This document shows positions 59,201-64,000 of a DNA stretch of 64,000 nt, in pieces; the stretch's first letter is position 1; each line of letters opens with the position of its first letter. The position numbers and the translations under genes were made by a program. This stretch comes from Plantago elongata (taxonomy: Eukaryota > Streptophyta > Magnoliopsida > Lamiales > Plantaginaceae). The stretch spans positions 1 to 64,000 of the forward strand of contig JAYMSP010000170.1 of assembly GCA_036897095.1 (NCBI GenBank). Direction: 5' to 3'. The notes below the pieces were generated by a model. It did no database searches, was not told the DNA's origin, and saw nothing but the letters and a program-made list of their open reading frames with translations.

Positions 59201-60885
59201 AAAACAGCCACAAAAACCAAAGACAGTTACAGACAGGGCCATATGCTATGCTGGACATCAAAAAGAGCCTTCAGAAACCGTGTAAGAGCACAATAGCGAA
59301 GAGTTTTTGTGAAAAGTTTCATGGCAAATGAAACAAACTTCTAGTACCAACGACATGATCCCCCATCAGGAGAAAATTTACAGGATTTTTTTAGCGGAAA
59401 AGAGAAAGGAAAGAAACATGCTGCACCAGTGAACGCGCTGGTTTCAAAGTCTTAACTCCCTTCTGATCTTCATACAAAGATCAGGTGATCAATCTTGCAA
59501 ACGTATCATAACATTGGTATTTGGTATGTTCAGAATAAAAGTGACGTATATACAAGAGTCATGTTATATTTTTATAAGCATGTTATCATGATTCACATAG
59601 CACAGTAAAAGAAGCAGAAGGAACCAGGAAGTAAAGTAGATTACAGGCTACTAACATTCAAACATAGGCGAAAGTCAAACCTCCTGTGGCTTGTAAACCG
59701 AACATGAATGCACTTATCTAATTGGTGGCCAGAAATGATATTACAATTTTTTTAGCACCGAGAGCATATCAAGCCATTTTCAGATTCCTAACAAGAACTG
59801 CTGTAACAATAGAGGCAGGAAGAACTAGCAGGCTGAAGAAACATTTATGGATCAAATAGTCCAACATCCTTGCAGACTTTATTTCTAATTGCGCAGAAGT
59901 ATGTCAACTTATGTATGACATTTGTCCAGACAGAGTAGAAAGAGGTGATGGATGAAAGATAGACTCACACACATTTCTTCGAATTTTGGTCAAAGTAAGA
60001 AATCATCACAGTGCATGCCCCACAACCACCTTCACCGCACCCAAGTTTCGTTCCAGTCAGACCTATATCTGCATTATGAAAAGGAAAACTTAGCAGATAG
60101 CTTACTCTTCTAAGTAGGCATAAATTAATTTTAACTAACCAACGTGGCAATGTTATCCTATTATATAGGCAACCTAAAATTGAGAAACACAATCAGTAAA
60201 GTAGGCTGGAATTAACTAAAAGCTTCAGAATCAGTCATATGAAAAGCGGTGTTCCCTCACTACTATTGGAAGTGATTTGATAATTCACATGAGCTGTCAT
60301 ATAACAGGCGAAGTAAAATTGAGAGACATGATCAGTAAAGGAGGCTGAAATTAGCTAAAAACTGGAGAATCAGTAACATGAAAATCAGTGTTCCCTCAAA
60401 TTGCACTACTTAAACTTTGTTACCGAAAATGATCGGATCATTTACATAAGCTCACATCACATATCACAAGCAAACTAAAATCGAGAGACATGATCAGATC
60501 AGAGTAAACAAAAGCTTCAGAATCAGTCACACCAAAAGTGCTGCACCTTCAGATAGCAACAACTACTCCTGTTTTCTACTGACAACAATATGATAATTCA
60601 CATAATTAAAAAAAACAATCCATAATTGCACCAAAAATCAAAATCAAGCCCTACGAAGAACATGAAACAGAAGCATGTACTGAAATTCAAAATCACAGCC
60701 CCAAAGTGAAAATGTGAAGAAACCGAAGTAAATCGGAGCATGATTATACCTCTGAGATACTCGAGAAGTGTCAAATGAGCGAAACCATCGGGTAAAACTC
60801 GACGAACTCCATTAACGTACAGGATCGGTTCTACTGAGTCTGATCCGTCAGCTACCAGTTCATTGCCCGCCATCAGAGACCCCAT
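50243..60885 (-). CDS. XDH1: Xanthine dehydrogenase
   Basis: There are fourteen exons on the minus strand: 60750-60885, 59969-60068, 59027-59135, 55977-57482, 55063-55305, 54624-54938, 53770-54009, 53389-53673, 53004-53225, 52646-52807, 52311-52445, 51667-51903, 50600-50773 and 50243-50485. They give 1,368 residues, close to the Arabidopsis enzyme. It oxidises hypoxanthine and xanthine to urate with NAD+ in purine breakdown and can make superoxide. The N-terminal ferredoxin domain has CGEGGCGAC (Cys56, 61, 64). The second cluster domain has CGFCTPG (Cys126, 129) and CRC (162, 164). The FAD part includes [11 protein letters not shown] and [17 protein letters not shown]. The molybdopterin domain has [17 protein letters not shown] and [10 protein letters not shown], and Glu1304 in [12 protein letters not shown] is the expected catalytic residue. 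All key motifs are intact. Intron 3 contains a Mutator-like MITE and intron 1 a tandem repeat array. Confidence 0.96.
57750..58666. mobile_element. Non-autonomous Mutator-like element (MITE), copy 2, 917 bp, inside XDH intron 3
   Basis: The left end starts GGGACAATTATAAATTAGTG; the reverse complement of the right end starts GAGATAATTACAAATTAGTG. Similarity continues for roughly 80 bases, including TTCTTACACTTTAGTGATA on both sides, so the terminal inverted repeats are long. It is flanked by TTAAAACAA (57,741-57,749) and TATAAACAA (58,667-58,675), a 9-bp duplication with two mismatches. No transposase frame exists. The interior has nine exact AAGCATC words in the left and middle part and GATGCTT twice near the right end. 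It is the same family as 24,541-25,407. It lies in intron 3 (57,483-59,026) and leaves the exons untouched. Confidence 0.88.
57966..58410. repeat. AAGCATC-rich degenerate minisatellite inside the MITE
   Basis: Irregularly spaced units of the type (A/G)CAAGCATCATxxTTxx, nine with the exact AAGCATC core, with variants such as CAAGGATCATC. Spacing is about 20-60 bases and not constant, so it is a cluster of a common word rather than a clean tandem array. Confidence 0.7.
60176..60605 (-). repeat. Three imperfect tandem units in XDH intron 1
   Basis: Units begin at about 60,176, 60,315 and 60,477, each opening AAAAT(T/C)GAGA(A/G)ACA. Each continues with CAGTAAAG.AGGCTG or a variant, AGAATCAGT, and (in the first two) GTGTTCCCTCA; units 1 and 3 also share GATAATTCACAT. 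They have lengths of about 139, 162 and 129 bases and are well diverged. Confidence 0.75.
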
Positions 60886-62602
60886 TTTCACACAATTTGA
60901 AGCTTCAAGTGATTCTCAGACTATGTAAAATGACGAAAGCTATAACGAAAAATTGTTTTTCTGCCACTGAAATAGAATGGAAATCATGCAAAGAGATAAA
61001 TGATAAATCTGTTTTCGATAATATCAGGATTCTGAATATATTTTTTTTTTATTTGACTACACTACAGAGAAGAGATGTGCTTGTTATTTTGGTGTTATTT
61101 GTATGTCGTGAGATGTGACTTGTCATTCGTGAGATGGTTGGTTACGTTACTGTCTAGGCTCTACCATTTGTAGCATGCTCATCTCATTTATGGATCGTGT
61201 CACTAACTTAGTTGGTGATAATTCATTTCGTAAAATATTTTATTATAATATAGTCACATATAAAATTAGCATATAGTATAATTAGAGACGGAGTTAAAAA
61301 TAAAAATCACATGTAATTTATTAAAAATTTTAATTGAAAATTTACACTAATTATACCAAAAAACACTATACATCGTCGTCATAAATCTAAGTCTTTACAA
61401 ACTAAAAGTTTAAATATACTCTATAAAAGTGAAATTTTCGTAATAAGCATGATAAAAGTTGAAATTTTTATGAGATTATTTAACAAAAAATTATTTTATA
61501 TATAATTAAAAATGCGAGATCGGATGTGGTCGGAGACACACTTAGTCCAACTCTGCCCCTGAGTATGATATATTACATCACAATATTGAAATGCAATAAA
61601 GTCGGAGTAAGTAAAAGAATTTAAGAAATTAAAATATTTAAGTGTAAAGTAATTTTAATATGTTAATGCGACATTGTTTGGAATAAAATTCATTGGTCTC
61701 CACATCCAGATAGAAAATTTAATGATTAATTTAGCACTGGATTCCATCGAGTGAGTTTGACGCTGCATTTTGATTTGTTGACATGTTGCCTCTAATAAAA
61801 TTCATTAACATCCAAATCAATCACTTTGTAATCTGATAGGTTAATGACAACATGATTAGATAAGATACTTAATACAATATTTTTGTTATGATAAGTTGAT
61901 AACTACTTTTCTATTATAAAACCAAACTACATGACAACACTTGAAATGTGATTAAATTGCAAAACAAGCAGATATATTCAGCAAAGCTAAGGACATGGTT
62001 ACATATCACATTCTCAAAAAAAAGGAAAAGAATTCTACATATCACCCCCATCTGTAAATTTAAAATAAATGCATCTCCAATTCGTTTTGAACAACAGAAC
62101 TTCAATGGCACCCCAAAATCCTGTTGCGAAACCACATTTCGAAAGATCCACATGTACTGCATACTTCAGCATGGGCTGACCCAGAATCTGAAGTTGGGGG
62201 CATCAAACCATCAACAAATACCTTTCGAGCTCGGAGCGGCATTGCCCAGCCACTGTAAGAAGTCAGCGTTTTATATAGCTGTGACTACGACCACCCTCTT
62301 GTGCAGCGACAGTGTGCAGGAGGAGGACTTGGGCCTAGGAGTAACTGACACAAAAAAATAAGCATAACAGAAGTGGAAAATGAAGCATCATTCGTACGGA
62401 AGTCAGTAGAGTGTTTATATATAAGCTTCTATATACATTCAATACAACACTTTCGTCCAGGAAACAGGAATTTCCAGCGACCAAAACAAGTTAGGTGAAG
62501 TTCCAACTTCCGCAGTCTATTAGGGTGAACATTTAGAAATTATACAACATACTGGACATACAAATGAATGAATAATGAATTTTTTTCTCGTATTCTAAAG
62601 TT
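60886..62602. other. Spacer between XDH and the acyltransferase gene
   Basis: The left part is the XDH promoter; the right part (from about 62,360) is probably the 3' UTR of the acyltransferase. The stretch 61,200-61,900 is AT-rich. A 137-codon open frame at 61,948-62,361 begins with GTG and has no recognisable family; it is not called. Confidence 0.5.
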
Positions 62603-63946
62603 CTAAACAAGCGGCTGTTTCAAAGAATCTGTCTTCAATGACTTCTGAGGATTAGGATATTCGGCTTGCGAGAATACGATGAGTATTTGCATAAGGATCA
62701 TAACCAGAGCCAGGAACGATGCAATAATCACAATTTCTCTCCATGAGAACGTACACAGTGTGAAGAACTTGACAAGGCCGAAAAGAAGGAGACTCAACCA
62801 ACAAAGCACCAGCTGTTAGTCAGAAGGTTAGAGCAAATTAAGGTGGATAGTTTATAAGAGCAAAAGTTTAAACTCGAGGAACAGGGGTCTATACCAGTAA
62901 AGATTTCTTTGGTCTGCCGATTCCACGCTGTATTTCTTTGCCAAATGTGTTTGTAAGAAGATGCCTCTCCAGAACAGCATCCTAGTGAGTGATAAAAAAA
63001 CCTCAGAATTTTACACAACTTTCTGGAAAGAAACTTGGAGATTGGTGTGCACAAAACTGTATGCATTGCAATTGAAGATTTCAATCAAGGACAAAAGATT
63101 TCTCAGTGTGGTATGTTATCGAACATATTACCTTTTGCACAAAAATGTCTCTACACCATTGTGCTATCCCATCACTTGTTTCAGGCAGTTCATTCATCAA
63201 ACACCGTTCGACATGCACATGCACCTACCACAAGATGTCACACCAATTAAAACTATTGTAAGACATCTGGCACTACAGCAGAAATTTACACTTTCATTAG
63301 ATCGAATCTTCATTGACTTACCACAGAAGAGCGTCCTCTAAACATTCTCAGGAGAGTAGGTTGAGGTTCGTTCTTCGGGATAGCAACTGTAATATTATAG
63401 ATAACTGGAGCAGGATCAAATGCCCGCAAATGAGTGACTGCTGTAACAAAACCCTGGACAAGTCCAATAAGAATGCATTAGAATAAAGAGATTTTGCATG
63501 TGATATCCATATCCTCCAAATTTTGTGCAAATGGTCAACAGGCAATATATGAGTTTTATGGTTGGTAAAGCTGGAAATTTCAAAGGATAAAAATTTAAGA
63601 CTGAAATAAAACAAACTTAACCCTGATGCTAAATCAAACCTACACCACTGTTGTGGGGTACAAGTATTTTGAGATGTGAAGTGAGCCATGGAGTCAGAAA
63701 AGTATGTGGAAAAAGAGACAAGAGGCACAACGTAGTCATATCACAAGTTCACAACTTCTGTTATATGCACATTATTTTAGAAATAACCTTGGTACGAGGT
63801 ATAAGAAGGTTCCTTGGAATTGGCAACCCAGCTGAAGCGGCATAAACTTGGGCTGCTTCAAGCTTTGCCTGTGTAAAGCGAGTTCCTTCAACAAAAAGAG
63901 CCAGCCAAAATGGTTGGGGAAAATCATGTAATGACTGCAAGCCTGA
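62603..63946 (-). CDS. LPAT2: 1-acyl-sn-glycerol-3-phosphate acyltransferase, LPAT2-like (3' part only)
   Basis: Five exons are visible on the minus strand: 63788-63946, 63322-63453, 63132-63224, 62895-62981 and 62603-62812, giving the last 226 residues. The 5' part lies beyond the right edge. The enzyme acylates lysophosphatidic acid to phosphatidic acid in the ER for glycerolipid synthesis. The PlsC motif III is present ([15 protein letters not shown]), followed by [55 protein letters not shown] and [16 protein letters not shown]. All are characteristic of the eukaryotic ER type (LPAT2/3), not the plastid type. Two hydrophobic stretches close the protein ([17 protein letters not shown] and [20 protein letters not shown]), then a short polar tail. 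Motifs I and II (HxxxxD) should be off-window. The first visible exon starts at TTGCAG|TCAGGC. Confidence 0.9.
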
Positions 63947-64000
63947 CTGCAACATGTAGATATCAAGAATATAAACAATTAATGGACTTCAACAATTATA

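Noticed and set aside
6339-60885. A metabolic gene cluster (UGT, ABCG, sterol enzyme, xanthine dehydrogenase)
   Set aside because: The genes belong to unrelated conserved pathways, are separated by housekeeping genes and lie on both strands. Only the UGT pair shows local duplication.
61948-62361. 137-codon open frame between XDH and the acyltransferase
   Set aside because: It starts with GTG, lacks any recognised motif, and overlaps the probable 3' UTR of the acyltransferase.

Overview
The window is nuclear DNA of a flowering plant, most likely a eudicot. It is AT-rich and its genes have many short GT-AG introns. The proteins are plant-specific or plant-typical: a chloroplast NDH [2Fe-2S] subunit, cycloeucalenol cycloisomerase, a TIFY protein, a full-size PDR-type ABCG transporter and a zeatin-O-glucosyltransferase-like pair. 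The species cannot be told from the sequence. Exon models were built by hand from splice signals, reading phase and remembered family sequences. Every multi-exon model below keeps its reading phase from start to stop.

Layout, left to right. 1-1,951: repeat-rich upstream DNA with a SINE and a 62-bp palindrome. 1,952-5,444 (+): PP2A B56/B' regulatory subunit. 6,339-9,958 (+): two intronless UDP-glycosyltransferases of the zeatin O-glucosyltransferase (UGT93-like) group, with the stub of a third copy between them. 10,556-14,909 (-): A2-type cyclin, 11 coding exons. About 16-20.7 kb: gene-poor, with a second SINE. 20,748-22,875 (-): chloroplast NDH subunit PnsB3, six exons, one GC-AG intron. 22.9-26.9 kb: gene-poor, with two small DNA transposons. 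26,870-35,567 (+): ABCG32-like transporter, 24 exons. 37,406-40,366 (+): TIFY8. About 41.3-41.8 kb (+): relic of an F-box/LRR-type gene. 42,473-45,211 (-): cycloeucalenol cycloisomerase, eight exons including a 7-base first coding exon. 46,438-49,649 (+): SRP72. 50,243-60,885 (-): xanthine dehydrogenase, 14 exons. 62,603-63,946 (-): 3' part of a lysophosphatidic acid acyltransferase that runs off the right edge.

The genes are unrelated housekeeping and specialised-metabolism genes. Only the UGT array is a real cluster made by local duplication. I found no operon-like system, CRISPR array, rRNA gene or intact tRNA gene, and no clear undescribed biological system. The most notable items are a pair of related roughly 0.9-kb Mutator-like non-autonomous elements that share terminal inverted repeats, 9-bp target duplications and an internal AAGCATC-rich block (one lies inside the xanthine dehydrogenase gene). 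Others are the GC-AG intron in PnsB3, upstream ORFs in front of the cyclin, ABCG and TIFY8 genes, and recurrent short tandem duplications inside introns.
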